A DNA stretch of 64,000 nt. It comes from Leptospira wolbachii serovar Codice str. CDC. GTDB taxonomy: Bacteria > Spirochaetota > Leptospiria > Leptospirales > Leptospiraceae. The notes beneath the pieces were generated by a model that was not told the DNA's origin, did no database searches, and saw only the letters and a list, made by a program, of their open reading frames with translations. Within the stretch, counting starts at the first letter, position 1, and each line of letters begins with the position of its first letter. The position numbers and the translations under genes are program-made. The stretch lies in contig NZ_AOGZ02000014.1 in the NCBI RefSeq assembly GCF_000332515.2, positions 1,194,001-1,258,000 of the forward strand. Reading direction: 5' to 3'. Below, piece after piece: positions 8,243 to 18,092 of this stretch.

Positions 8243-10132
8243 CTAATCTCCCAAAAACTCAATCCCCGAATAAACTAACCTCGGTTTCCCATCCACTGTT
8301 TTTAGTTCGATTTTCTCTCCTAAATTCCGACCATAGCCTAAAATACGTAAGGTCGTTGAGGATTCCATTGTACATGGTAAGGTGACGGTATTTTCCATAC
8401 CACCTAGCGAGTAAGTGACGATAGTGACAGGAAAACCACGTTTGTCTTTTATTAATTCCACACGGGGGATAAGAGAGTATGGATCCTTGGTATGGTAGGT
8501 GGTGAAGTAGGATAGGTCCGGTAACTTATGGTCCGGTTGGAAAAACAAACCAAATCCCCAACTTCCCTTGGGAGCCTCAGTCGAATATAAAGTAAAAATC
8601 CTTTCTCCCTCCCATGTCTCAAATTCTACACGTAGAGAATCTAATGTTTTATCTTTTATGGGAAGTAGACCAAAAAACAAACGTAAGTTGGTTCCAAATC
8701 GGTTATCTCTTTCAACTAAATCAAAATCAAAACCCATCATTTCTATTTTTGGTGGATTGCCTGGTTTTACCTCGTGAATCCCAAAAGGAGAAACGTAAAG
8801 TCCCTCAAAACCATCTAACCCGTTTTGTTTTTTTCGTTCTGAAAGAGGAGGGAATTCCATTGCAGATCCCGTTTTGTATTCATAAATGATATCCAATATT
8901 TCTTTGTTAGTTGGCTTAATGGCCGCCGTTGCCAAACCCAAAGTATTGCCTGCAAGAAAACTAGCTGTTTCCGTTTCTGGATCATATACTAAATCGGCAA
9001 AGTAAGGTGGTAAGGAACCCGAATGCCCAGAGAGCCAAACCGTTTTTCCATCACCCACCATTTCTTGAAGTAAAACAGGAAGACCTAGTTTCATTTGGAA
9101 ATTAGAAGTCGGACCTTTTTGGGTGCGGTGGAATTCTGCAAAACTTTCTCTTGATAGTAACCCTTCGCCTTTTTTACTTAAGAAAAAAGATTTCATAAAG
9201 AGTCCCATATCTTCGCCTGTAGTGGAAAGAGATCCTGCCGTTAGATCCCGAATGAGTGGACGGCTGGTTTTCGTTTTCCAAAAAATTCCCTGGTATCCCT
9301 GAACCAGTTCTGATCCTTCATGAAACTCGAGTAAGGTGGAATGTTTCATTCCTGCTCTCGCAAAAATTTCTTTTTGGAAATAGGTTTCGATTCTCATACC
9401 TGACGTACGTTCGATAACTGTTCCCAAAAGACCAAAACCAAAATTAGAATAAGAATGGGTTTTGTTCGGTTCCTTTCTTTCCATCCCACCCAATTTTTTG
9501 GGAAGGGAGCGAAAGGATTCTAGAATATCCGCATCACTTGTCTCGGGAGAAAGAAAAAAACCAGAAGCTAAGTCGGAGGGAAGTCCCGATTGGTGAGTAA
9601 GGATGTCTCTGATCGTGATTTCTCTAAGGTCTGGCTTTGTTTTTTGCATCTCTTTGATTTCTGGTAGGAACTTCGAAACGGGATCATCTAACTTCAGTTT
9701 GCCTTTTTCTTGTAACTGCAATAGAGCAATCCCAGTAAATAGTTTTGTGATACTCCCAATTTTAAACCTTTGGATAGAGTCCCTCCTCTTCCCACCAAGT
9801 ATACCTGACTGGACCTTGCCATCACCTAACAAATACATATACGACAAAGATTCGATTCCAGAGTTTTGTAATTCCTCTATTTTGGTTTGAACCACGGCCT
9901 CAGTGGTGACAGAATTGTTGTAATAAACCTCTTTCGGTTTTTCTTGTAGGGAAGAACATTGAAGTAAAATAAGAATGTTTAAAAAAAGGAAAAAGGATTT
10001 TGATTTGCGATTCAAGAAACGAGGGTGGGGGAAAAATAAAGGCAATGGTTGGAAGGGAAGAAGGGAATCTTCCTTTTCCTTAGTTTTGGACTTAATTGAA
10101 GACTTAGTTTTTTTGGGAGATCTAGGTTTCAT
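8243..10132 (-). CDS. Serine beta-lactamase-fold lipoprotein (class C/esterase type)
   Basis: A serine hydrolase of the beta-lactamase/transpeptidase-like family (Pfam Beta-lactamase). The catalytic SxxK is in KIGSITKLFTG, the YxN motif in HSYSNFGFGLLG, and the third motif appears as LSGHSGSLPPYF (HxG type). A lipoprotein signal (FFLFLNILILLQC) lies about 50 residues into the ATG 10132 product, preceded by a very basic segment. TTG at 10015, in frame, would give an ideal lipoprotein signal and may be the real start. The roughly 200 C-terminal residues form an extra domain. Substrate unknown: DD-peptidase, esterase or peptide hydrolase are all possible. Confidence 0.8.
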   Translation of the reverse strand: MKPRSPKKTKSSIKSKTKEKEDSLLPFQPLPLFFPHPRFLNRKSKSFFLFLNILILLQCSSLQEKPKEVYYNNSVTTEAVVQTKIEELQNSGIESLSYMYLLGDGKVQSGILGGKRRDSIQRFKIGSITKLFTGIALLQLQEKGKLKLDDPVSKFLPEIKEMQKTKPDLREITIRDILTHQSGLPSDLASGFFLSPETSDADILESFRSLPKKLGGMERKEPNKTHSYSNFGFGLLGTVIERTSGMRIETYFQKEIFARAGMKHSTLLEFHEGSELVQGYQGIFWKTKTSRPLIRDLTAGSLSTTGEDMGLFMKSFFLSKKGEGLLSRESFAEFHRTQKGPTSNFQMKLGLPVLLQEMVGDGKTVWLSGHSGSLPPYFADLVYDPETETASFLAGNTLGLATAAIKPTNKEILDIIYEYKTGSAMEFPPLSERKKQNGLDGFEGLYVSPFGIHEVKPGNPPKIEMMGFDFDLVERDNRFGTNLRLFFGLLPIKDKTLDSLRVEFETWEGERIFTLYSTEAPKGSWGFGLFFQPDHKLPDLSYFTTYHTKDPYSLIPRVELIKDKRGFPVTIVTYSLGGMENTVTLPCTMESSTTLRILGYGRNLGEKIELKTVDGKPRLVYSGIEFLGD

Positions 10133-10279
10133 TCCCCTTAAAAAATAGAATCCCAAATCTACCGCAAGCCCATAAAACAAAGAACTCCTCAAACCTATGG
10201 AATGAGGAGTGATCGCTACAAAAAAAAGAGTCAATGGCTTTCGGCATCTAACACCGAAGCCGACCAACTTACAAAGAAT

Positions 10280-12427
10280 TTAGTCTTGGATGACACTCAT
10301 TGAGTATTCAGAAATTGCTTCGCGGCGTTTTTCTGCATAGTCTTTGTGGAACCAAAGGTCTTGGGTGTTTTTGGCAGTCTTTTTGTTTCCCACTGTAATG
10401 GTCGTCATACAATGATCCACCGCATACTTCATGGCTTCCTTACCAGTTTCTCCAAGTCCCTTATTTCGTTTTTTACGAGTGATCTCTGCTCCTTGTTTGT
10501 TGACCCGAACCACTAACTTATCGTAGTCGGAGTCATCGATACAAAACACAGTTTCTTTTTTGGCATCCTTCCACTTCACATCCACTTCGTAAAGTGGTGC
10601 GGCAGAGATATTGATAAAACCTAGATCAAAAAGTTCTGGCCAATACTCATAGAAAAAAGACAACATAAGAGAACGGATCGCATAACCATCAAAATCCGCA
10701 TCGGTGATGATGCTGATACGATCGTAATGCAATTCATCAATGGACTTCACTTTTTGGTCGAGAGGAAGGCCAACGATAGCAACGATGTTTTTCATCTCTT
10801 CGTTTTGGAGAGCCTTTGCAAGTGACATTCCCTTACAGTTGAGTGGTTTTCCACGTAAAGGGAAAAGGCCATGTAATTTTGGGTTTCTCGCTGGACGTAA
10901 ACCCGCAATCGCTGAGTCCCCTTCCGCCACAAATAGAATTCGGCCTGGATCGTTTGGTTTGCCCGTCGGAGGCATTAGCTTAGGGATATTGTTCCTGGAA
11001 GCTTTGCGGAGGCCTTTCTGCGCGTCCTCGAGCTGTTTTAGCTGGGTTCTGCGCTCCATCACCATCTTAATTTCTTCGATAAGGCCAGTTTTCTTTAAAA
11101 GTTTGTCCAAATGTTTGTCGACCGACTTTCGGATATCATCGTTCAAATCATTGATGAGATAGGACTTATCTTGGGATTTAAAACGGGGATTGAGGATACG
11201 AAGGTTTACATACATGTGGAAACAACTTCTTACATCGTTTCGTGTACATTGTGTATTGAGTTTCTTTTCCAAACTGACAATTTGAGATTTTTTACGAATC
11301 TCATCACAAAGTCTATTTTCCAAATACTCAATCGCCGATCCACCTTGTGGACAAAAAATCGAGTTTACCCAAGTGAGGGTTTTGTTTTGGCCCACAACTA
11401 CATAAGTGTCCATGTGGATTTGGGAAGCGGAAGTTTTATCCGCATAATCCAATTTATAGTAAACCATTTCTGAGTTACTAAAAATCTCATCAAAACCCTT
11501 TTTGAATTTATACTTTTCTTTACCAGTTTTGTGGATGAATACTACTTCCAAACCTGGGTTGGACATCGCAATGTCTTGCAAGTATTGTTTCACCAAATTG
11601 ATGTTAAAAGAAGTGTCTAGGTTGTTAAAATAAGCAGGATTTAATTCAAACTCAACTGTGGTTCCGTGGTCTTCTTTTTTAGCAGTTTCTACAACGGCAG
11701 TCATACCTGTTTTGTCACAGGGAGCTTTTAGTTGTTTGATCTGGTCTGCTGATAAAAGTGGACAATCTGCAAAAGTTCCATGTTCATCATAATACAAATG
11801 AACACGTTCTGTATCTTCCTTCGAAAGTTTCAAACCACGAATGGTTTTTTTTACATCATCGTGGATGCTAAACATTTTTTTGTAAGCTTTGCCACCATTG
11901 ATGGTTTTTACACGAAAGAAAGAAGACACCATACGCACAAGAGAGATCCCCACACCATTTTGTCCCGCAACATGGTCTTCTTTGACTTTATCATCAAAGT
12001 TTTCTCCATACATCAAATGAAGATACACACCTTCTGCATTGTCTGCGGGAATCCCGCGGCCGTTGTCTTGGATAGTGACTCGTTTGCGATCTGTAGACAA
12101 CTGAATGATGAGTTTATTCATTTTGTCTTTTTCAGGAATGGCTTTATCGTTTAAGTTCTTTCTGTATTCATCCACACAGTTCATACAAGCCTCGTCCAAA
12201 CATTTGAGTTTGGCAGGGATGTCTGAAAGTTCTTCATGGACAATATCGTATGTACCGGCACTATCTTTGGTAAAAAAATGTTGTTCAAATGTGGACAAAG
12301 AGTTTTGTCCAAGCCACATTCCCGTACGCATCCGAACGTGTTCTACATTCGATAATTTCTTAAAATTTCGCGAATTTCCTGCGGTTTTTTCAGTTTTTTG
12401 AGCCATAATACTTATTTCGGATCCCAT
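10280..12427 (-). CDS. Type IIA topoisomerase, ATPase/TOPRIM (B) subunit, T4-like
   Basis: A 715-residue GyrB/ParE/Top2 N-terminal-half homologue. The GHKL ATPase shows [12 protein letters not shown] (catalytic Glu and Mg-binding Asn), DNGRGIP and [10 protein letters not shown]; a transducer domain follows; the TOPRIM domain shows LFVAEGDSA, the catalytic Glu, and ITDADFDG, the metal-binding Dx[10 protein letters not shown] and GDSAIAGL resemble the phage T4 gp39 and eukaryotic Top2 version more than GyrB, by my recall of those families. Its ATG at 12427 overlaps the A-subunit stop by 16 nt; ATG 12406 is an alternative. Together the pair should relax or decatenate DNA. Confidence 0.85.
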   Translation of the reverse strand: MGSEISIMAQKTEKTAGNSRNFKKLSNVEHVRMRTGMWLGQNSLSTFEQHFFTKDSAGTYDIVHEELSDIPAKLKCLDEACMNCVDEYRKNLNDKAIPEKDKMNKLIIQLSTDRKRVTIQDNGRGIPADNAEGVYLHLMYGENFDDKVKEDHVAGQNGVGISLVRMVSSFFRVKTINGGKAYKKMFSIHDDVKKTIRGLKLSKEDTERVHLYYDEHGTFADCPLLSADQIKQLKAPCDKTGMTAVVETAKKEDHGTTVEFELNPAYFNNLDTSFNINLVKQYLQDIAMSNPGLEVVFIHKTGKEKYKFKKGFDEIFSNSEMVYYKLDYADKTSASQIHMDTYVVVGQNKTLTWVNSIFCPQGGSAIEYLENRLCDEIRKKSQIVSLEKKLNTQCTRNDVRSCFHMYVNLRILNPRFKSQDKSYLINDLNDDIRKSVDKHLDKLLKKTGLIEEIKMVMERRTQLKQLEDAQKGLRKASRNNIPKLMPPTGKPNDPGRILFVAEGDSAIAGLRPARNPKLHGLFPLRGKPLNCKGMSLAKALQNEEMKNIVAIVGLPLDQKVKSIDELHYDRISIITDADFDGYAIRSLMLSFFYEYWPELFDLGFINISAAPLYEVDVKWKDAKKETVFCIDDSDYDKLVVRVNKQGAEITRKKRNKGLGETGKEAMKYAVDHCMTTITVGNKKTAKNTQDLWFHKDYAEKRREAISEYSMSVIQD

Positions 12428-13782
12428 TTCTTCTTCAGTTCATCAAGTTCATCAGTCATAAAACCGGTGAGTTTTTTATCGTCTTTTTGCAGAGTTGTAT
12501 ATTCGGTGTATTTTGTTTTTGCTTCTACAATGGCATCTTCACATTTACGTACTTCTTCCAAAGTCATTCGATACACGGGGATAGAAGACAACCATTCGAA
12601 GTATACGAACTTGGCTGCTTTCAATTTATCTTCAAATTCTTTCTTGGATTTAATCCCTGTTACTTTTTCGTTCCATCTTTCTTTAATGAATCGAATGAGT
12701 TCTGAGTTACGATCGATCTTTTCTTTTTCTAGTCCCGCCAATCTTTTGAAACGGCGAATGAGATGAGTTTTTCTAAAATCACAAAACCTTTTGATGATTT
12801 CTTCGGGAACAAAGTTACGAAGTTTTCCTTCGTGAGTGATTACGTTGATAGTAAGCACTTCATTATTTTCTTTAGTAAAAAGTTCTTTGATTTCTTTTTC
12901 GGAAGGTTCTTCACCTTTTTTGGCAATGAGTTCTATTTTGAAGGTTTGGCTAGAGTGATCCACATAGTCTTTTAGCCAGTTGTCTTTTCTTTCAATCAGA
13001 TCATCCAGGTAGTTAACAACTTTTTCGCGGTTCCAGTTCATAGGTGAGTCGACAAGAAACAACTTACCATCATCTTTTTTAAACCCAAAGGTAGTTGACA
13101 TTACAGTGTTTCCGTTGTCGTTTTTGGACAACTTCACTTCCCCACCGTACCCTTTGTACCATGGAGTGACTTTTTTTGGTTTTCCTGTTTTTAAATAGGT
13201 TACTTGGGAATCAATTACATCACTCAGTTTGTGAGCTGGAATGAAACAACGGAACCCCGTTGCAATCCCTTGGATATTATTTAAGAGAACTACTGGAACT
13301 TTTCCCACAAAATGAATGGGTTCGTCTTCTGTTTCATCGTAGTTTTTTACATAATCAATGTCTGGTAGGCTTTCGAAAAATCCTAAATCCTTTGCAAAGT
13401 CAGAAAGTTTTACTTCTGTATACCGAGGAGAAGCGATCGCATTCGGATCTAAAACGTCACCGAAGGTTCCTTCTCCATGTACTAAAGGATAGTTATTCGC
13501 AAAAGCAAAGTCTTGTGCCATTTGAGAAAGAGCATCTTGGATGGAACGATCTCCATGCGGATGGTATCCCATGGCAAGGCCGGCAACTTTTACAGTTTTG
13601 GTGTGACGGTTTCTGGCATCCGAGTTCCACATCGCCCAAAGAATCCTTCGTTGAACAGGTTTTAGACCATCAATTTCTTGCGGAATGGCTCTCGAATCGC
13701 ATACATAGCGAGAGTATTTCCTTTGGTCATCATTCACTTGGTCTTCAAAGGGGCGTTTAGGATACTGTTCTTCGTTCTTCAT
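12412..13782 (-). CDS. Type IIA topoisomerase, cleavage (A) subunit lacking the C-terminal domain
   Basis: A GyrA/ParC homologue of only about 456 residues from ATG 13782 (GTG 13854 is in frame but has no ribosome binding site). It has the winged-helix [23 protein letters not shown], and the catalytic tyrosine in [11 protein letters not shown], then a coiled-coil C-terminal gate. The beta-pinwheel that makes GyrA and ParC 750-900 residues long is absent, so the protein matches T4 gp52 (about 440 residues) in size. ASPRY is the eukaryotic/T4 form of the active-site motif; gyrases have AAMRYTE. Without the pinwheel, negative supercoiling is not expected. Confidence 0.85.
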   Translation of the reverse strand: MKNEEQYPKRPFEDQVNDDQRKYSRYVCDSRAIPQEIDGLKPVQRRILWAMWNSDARNRHTKTVKVAGLAMGYHPHGDRSIQDALSQMAQDFAFANNYPLVHGEGTFGDVLDPNAIASPRYTEVKLSDFAKDLGFFESLPDIDYVKNYDETEDEPIHFVGKVPVVLLNNIQGIATGFRCFIPAHKLSDVIDSQVTYLKTGKPKKVTPWYKGYGGEVKLSKNDNGNTVMSTTFGFKKDDGKLFLVDSPMNWNREKVVNYLDDLIERKDNWLKDYVDHSSQTFKIELIAKKGEEPSEKEIKELFTKENNEVLTINVITHEGKLRNFVPEEIIKRFCDFRKTHLIRRFKRLAGLEKEKIDRNSELIRFIKERWNEKVTGIKSKKEFEDKLKAAKFVYFEWLSSIPVYRMTLEEVRKCEDAIVEAKTKYTEYTTLQKDDKKLTGFMTDELDELKKKWDPK

Positions 13783-13862
13783 GGTTCCAAATGACACAGG
13801 GATGGGGTGAATTGACTTGTCAAGCGGTTTTCCCTTTTTAGACTGGCGATACACACTGATCT

Positions 13863-14735
13863 ATGTCCCCAGAAACTCAAGAATACTCCCGATTCTATTG
13901 GCTTTTTTGTATCTTGATTTTTTTTTCTGGATCCAACTGCCAGAACCTGAAATCACTCATCATACGAGATCCAATTTCAGAAATTCCCGCATCTGTTTTA
14001 TATATTAAATCTCCTCGGAAAATGAACTCATCCTTTTTCAAAGAAGGGTCTTCTCACTTCCGATTCATCGAATGGGAACCTGGTAAATCCACGGGATATG
14101 CAGAGAAAATTGAGCTCAGTTTCCTTGCTTACGACAGTAATTTTTTATCAAAAGTAAAACAAGAATTTGGTAACGAACCTTTTGAATCTTATAAGATCAT
14201 TTGGAATAAAAAGGTTGGAAAATTCAAAAAGGAAGAATCCGAAAAACGAATTCTCTTTGTTTATACCGAATCTTATTCTTCCGAAACAAAGGGAAATACT
14301 CTCAGTCCACTATTGGAAAACAAAACCATTACAATAGAAAACAAAACTCAAATTGAAGAGTTCGACATCTTTGAATTAGGTGGTGACACGGGACAACTCA
14401 TCGAAGAAGGAATCCGTTCCGAACTTGGTGGTGATAACCGTTGGTCCCATAGTTTGGGAAGTATGGAATTTTTTTCCTCTTCTACTGTTTTTACTAAACA
14501 AGAAAACAGCACAATCAAATCGGAACATGTTTCGAGTCATTACGACTATTTACAACTTCGTTATGAATGGAACGAAACAGAATCCGATAAACTATTTTTT
14601 AAACTCGTCTATAAAGATAATAATACACAGTTATTCTTTGTTCCGCCTTATACCAATGGACTCACTTCCAAAACAAAAGAACCTTTTGGTTACAAACGGA
14701 TCGGAGATTTTTTACTCAAAGAGGAAATGAAATGA
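13863..14735 (+). CDS. Lipoprotein of unknown function
   Basis: A 290-residue protein with a short N-terminal leader, a hydrophobic stretch [16 protein letters not shown] and a likely lipidated Cys26. The rest is hydrophilic with alternating beta-like segments ([42 protein letters not shown]); no family recognised. Divergent from the topoisomerase operon and overlapping the gltX start by 4 nt (ATGA), so gltX is probably transcribed from the same promoter in the 80-bp gap upstream. Confidence 0.7.
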   Translation: MSPETQEYSRFYWLFCILIFFSGSNCQNLKSLIIRDPISEIPASVLYIKSPRKMNSSFFKEGSSHFRFIEWEPGKSTGYAEKIELSFLAYDSNFLSKVKQEFGNEPFESYKIIWNKKVGKFKKEESEKRILFVYTESYSSETKGNTLSPLLENKTITIENKTQIEEFDIFELGGDTGQLIEEGIRSELGGDNRWSHSLGSMEFFSSSTVFTKQENSTIKSEHVSSHYDYLQLRYEWNETESDKLFFKLVYKDNNTQLFFVPPYTNGLTSKTKEPFGYKRIGDFLLKEEMK

Positions 14736-16282
14736 CAGAAGTTCGTACTCGTTTTGCACCATCCCCATCAGGATTTCTCCATGTAGGAGGAGCAAGAACC
14801 GCCCTATTTAATTATTTATATGCAAAAGCCAAAAAAGGAAAGTTTTTACTTCGTATCGAAGATACAGACCAAGACCGGTCCACCGAGGCCTCTTTCAAAA
14901 TCATTTTAGAATCTTTGAAGTGGCTCGGAATGGAATGGGATGAAGGTCCTGGAGTGGGTGGCCCGAACGGCCCATACACTCAATCAGAAAGAATTCATAT
15001 CTATAAAGAATACACAGACAAACTCATTTCAGAAAAGAAGGCCTATCGTTGTTTTTGTTCCGCAGAGGAACTAGACGGCAAAAAAAAACAAGCCGATGCG
15101 ATGGGAATACCCTATATCTATGATGGGAAATGTTCTGATCTAACAGAAACAGAAATCCAATCCCAAATCGATAACAAAATCCCTTTCACGGTAAGGTTCA
15201 AAACTCCTCATAAAATTGTGATCGTAGATGATATGATCCAAGGAAAGGTAAAGTTTGAATCCAAACTCATTGGCGACTTTATCATTGTGAAGTCTGATGG
15301 ATTTCCTTCATATAACTATGCTGTGGTGATCGATGATGCACTCATGAAAATCACTCATGTGATTCGGGGAGTAGGACATCTTTCTAACACACCGCGCCAA
15401 ATTTTAATCTTTGAAGCTTTTGGATTCCCACTCCCACGTTTTGCTCATGCCAGTGAAATTGTAGGAACCGATGGAAAAAAACTTTCCAAACGTGCGGGAG
15501 CTACATCGGTTCTTGCATTCCGTGATCTCGGTTATTCAAGTGATACCATGCGTAATTATATGGCATTACTTGGATGGACTTCTCCCGATGGGAAAGAATA
15601 CATGAGTGACGAAGAACTTTGTTCCGTCTTTGATGTGGAACGTTGCTCCAAATCTCCTGCTACTTTTGATGTATTTAAAAAACTGAAAGAAGAAGAAAAG
15701 GAAACCGTTGATTTCAACAAGTTATCTCTTCTTGGACTTGCGGAGTATTTAAATCCTAAATCAAAACTCAATTGGATGTCGAATAAATACATTCGCGATG
15801 TAAACATTGAAACTTTAGGAAAAGAACTCGAACCATTTCTCAAAGATTGCCAAATCCCAGAAACCTACAAATCAGGAACCAATCCACAACTCCTTTCGAT
15901 CTTAGATTCTGTTCGTGTGTATTTGGATCGCCTCATCCAAGCCCCACCCTACATTGAAGAATTCTTCTTAGAAAATCTCCAATTTGAAAACGAAGAAGCC
16001 AAACAATTGGTTTTAGAAGGAAATGGAAAGGCAGTTGTCTCCGCTTTTTACCAATATGTCAAAGCCCATGCTTTGGTGACTCCAGATGAATACAAAGAAG
16101 CGATGGCAAAAGCGGGAGAGGCCACTGGCGAAAAAGGAAGGACCCTCTTTATGCCAATCCGAGCCATAACTACGGGGAAATCCCATGGGTTAGAACTTCC
16201 GATTCTTTTTAGTCTTCTCGGGCAAGAGAAGCTTGTCAAACGGATGGAACAGCTCGCTTTGGCCTTGGGAATCACAGTTTAG
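14732..16282 (+). CDS. gltX: Glutamyl-tRNA synthetase
   Basis: Class I aminoacyl-tRNA synthetase of 516 residues charging tRNA-Glu. [19 protein letters not shown] holds the HIGH-type motif (HVGG, residues 17-20), and [12 protein letters not shown] near residue 250 is the KMSKS loop. [11 protein letters not shown] binds glutamate and AMP. The C-terminal half is the usual helical anticodon-binding region. Whether it is discriminating or also charges tRNA-Gln cannot be told from this alone; a gatCAB system elsewhere would decide. The start overlaps the preceding lipoprotein stop. Confidence 0.97.
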   Translation: MTEVRTRFAPSPSGFLHVGGARTALFNYLYAKAKKGKFLLRIEDTDQDRSTEASFKIILESLKWLGMEWDEGPGVGGPNGPYTQSERIHIYKEYTDKLISEKKAYRCFCSAEELDGKKKQADAMGIPYIYDGKCSDLTETEIQSQIDNKIPFTVRFKTPHKIVIVDDMIQGKVKFESKLIGDFIIVKSDGFPSYNYAVVIDDALMKITHVIRGVGHLSNTPRQILIFEAFGFPLPRFAHASEIVGTDGKKLSKRAGATSVLAFRDLGYSSDTMRNYMALLGWTSPDGKEYMSDEELCSVFDVERCSKSPATFDVFKKLKEEEKETVDFNKLSLLGLAEYLNPKSKLNWMSNKYIRDVNIETLGKELEPFLKDCQIPETYKSGTNPQLLSILDSVRVYLDRLIQAPPYIEEFFLENLQFENEEAKQLVLEGNGKAVVSAFYQYVKAHALVTPDEYKEAMAKAGEATGEKGRTLFMPIRAITTGKSHGLELPILFSLLGQEKLVKRMEQLALALGITV

Positions 16283-16381
16283 GAAATTTTTTCCCCTACT
16301 GTTCCGATTTAAAGGATTTTTGACTTTTTTTCTCCCTCTCTTTCGTGTAATATAAACAGAAGCGGGGGGAAAAGGCGGCCA

Positions 16382-16984
16382 TTGACAGCACCATCTGAAG
16401 TTTTACCTTATTTGTTATGCCCCTCCGTAGGATCGTATGCGATGTTCCTACCTCCCGATATGTCCTCTGTCAGACATTTCCGAACCGAACTCAAACGCAC
16501 TCTGGAAGACAATGGGTTTAGCGCCGACAATATCATGCACATTGAACTCGCTGCTGACGAAGCTCTCACCAACGCAGTGAGTGCCAACGTTTCCTGTCAC
16601 TGTGACGAAACCATCATCTGTCGTTGGCGGATCGATTCCTCAAAATTCACTCTTTATATTTTAGATTATGGGTCAGGACTTTCAGAAGAAGGTTCCCTTC
16701 CCGACACAGATAAAGAACTGCTTAGATCAAACCAATCACAATGTTTTAGTACCTTCCTCGACCACATCAAAAACCACCAAAGTAAAAAACCGGATACCCT
16801 TCCTTATAATGGTTCAGGCCAAAAACATAAGAACATGGGAAAAGGATTGAAAATTATCAATGCCATGATGGACTCCGTTAAAGTAATGTTTCACGGAGAA
16901 GGAATGGTAGACGAAGCTCCGGCGGGGTTCAAAGTTATGGGCTCCATCATCGCTCTCGAATACGACCGTTCCAAACACTTATAA
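16382..16984 (+). CDS. RsbW-like ATP-binding protein (anti-sigma factor/serine kinase type)
   Basis: A 200-residue GHKL ATPase domain protein (HATPase_c_2). The N box is ELAADEALTNAVSANV, the G1 box LDYGSGL and the G2 box MGKGLKIINAMMDSV. Such proteins phosphorylate STAS-domain antagonists and sequester sigma factors; no partner is encoded next to it. An insert rich in Asp, Ser and His (about 105-150) separates the G1 and G2 boxes and is longer than in RsbW. TTG at 16382 follows a G-rich AAAAGGCGG. The next gene begins 2 nt after its stop, so it leads the glycosyltransferase-polA operon. Confidence 0.75.
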   Translation: MTAPSEVLPYLLCPSVGSYAMFLPPDMSSVRHFRTELKRTLEDNGFSADNIMHIELAADEALTNAVSANVSCHCDETIICRWRIDSSKFTLYILDYGSGLSEEGSLPDTDKELLRSNQSQCFSTFLDHIKNHQSKKPDTLPYNGSGQKHKNMGKGLKIINAMMDSVKVMFHGEGMVDEAPAGFKVMGSIIALEYDRSKHL

Positions 16985-16985
16985 T

Positions 16986-18092
16986 TTGATCCTTCATATC
17001 AATACTTCCCGCGAATGGCGCGGTGGAGAACAACAGCTTTATTATTTAGTCCAAGGGCTGAGCACTTTCAAAATCCCGCAAATCGTTGTAGGCCAACCAG
17101 GTTCTCCTTTAGAAAGCAAATGCAAAGAAAATGGATATGAATTTGTCCCCATCGAAATGCGTGGAGAATGGGATAGAACGGCATATAAGAATATTCGATC
17201 TCTCTGTATTTCTAAAAATATAAAACTAATCCACACTCATACAGCCCATGCGCATACATTGGCTCTTCTTGCCAAAAGAAACCACTTAAACATTCCTCTG
17301 ATCGTATCCCGAAGAGTGGACTTCAAACCAAAAACTAGTTTTTTCTCAAGATGGAAATACCAACATTCAGCTAACGATTATTATTTGCCCGTTTCACAGA
17401 AGATCAAAGAAGTGATGATGGAAAGTAAAATTGCTCCAGAAAGAATCATCACAGTGTATTCTGGAATAGATTTAAAAAGATTCTCAAAATCCGTCCCTCA
17501 TGAATACTTAAGAGAAGAATTTCAAATCCCCAAAAAATGTATAGTGATTGGAAATGTGGCAGCTCTTGTGGATCACAAAGACCAAGAAACATTGCTTAAT
17601 GCCATCGCAAAGATGAAAACTAGTGCTGACTTTCGCCTAATGATCGTAGGTGATGGAAAACTTGAAAACAAACTAAAAAACCAAGCCGAACAATTGGGTA
17701 TCACCGATAAAGTGATTTTTACCGGATATCGCAAAGATATCCCTGCCCTACTTTCTTTATTTAATATATTCACGCTCACATCCAAAGAAGAAGGACTTGG
17801 CACATCTGTTTTAGATGCTATGGCATCTGGACTTCCTATTGTTGCCACAAATGGTGGCGGGATTGGAGAAATGTTAGACCACAACGAAGGAGCTTACGTT
17901 TGTTCGGTGGGAGATGCTGAGAACATTGCATTCGGATTAGATAAACTTGTGGGTTCCGAAGAATTAAGAACCAAGTTTGGAACATTTAATAAAACTTCCG
18001 TAAAACGATTTTCTGTCACCAAAACAGTTGAAAAAACAAAACTAATTTATTATTCCTTTTTAGGAGATACTTTGTACGGAGAAGGAACATGA
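16986..18092 (+). CDS. Glycosyltransferase family 4 (GT-B)
   Basis: A 368-residue GT-B enzyme. The N-terminal domain has SREWRGGEQQLYYLVQGL, where the GGEQ loop is typical for acceptor-side GT4 enzymes; the C-terminal domain has VYSGIDLKRF, GNVAALVDHKDQETLL and the donor-binding EEGLGTSVLDAMASGLPIV, in which the second acidic residue of the EX7E motif is Asp. It probably adds a sugar to lipopolysaccharide or a glycolipid in the cytoplasmic membrane. TTG start right after the preceding stop; its own stop overlaps polA by 4 nt. Confidence 0.88.
   Translation: MILHINTSREWRGGEQQLYYLVQGLSTFKIPQIVVGQPGSPLESKCKENGYEFVPIEMRGEWDRTAYKNIRSLCISKNIKLIHTHTAHAHTLALLAKRNHLNIPLIVSRRVDFKPKTSFFSRWKYQHSANDYYLPVSQKIKEVMMESKIAPERIITVYSGIDLKRFSKSVPHEYLREEFQIPKKCIVIGNVAALVDHKDQETLLNAIAKMKTSADFRLMIVGDGKLENKLKNQAEQLGITDKVIFTGYRKDIPALLSLFNIFTLTSKEEGLGTSVLDAMASGLPIVATNGGGIGEMLDHNEGAYVCSVGDAENIAFGLDKLVGSEELRTKFGTFNKTSVKRFSVTKTVEKTKLIYYSFLGDTLYGEGT

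Noticed and set aside
10740..12154. Plus-strand reading frames of 120-140 residues inside the topoisomerase B gene
   Set aside because: They are opposite-strand shadows of a well-conserved coding region and have no ribosome binding site or motif.
13812..13840. TTGACTTGTCAA palindrome as promoter of the lipoprotein-gltX operon
   Set aside because: The -35 is good but the position 17 nt on (TTTTTA) is a poor -10; not listed as a feature.
16320..16353. Promoter TTGACT / TAATAT before the RsbW-like gene
   Set aside because: The spacer is 22 nt, too long for a standard promoter.
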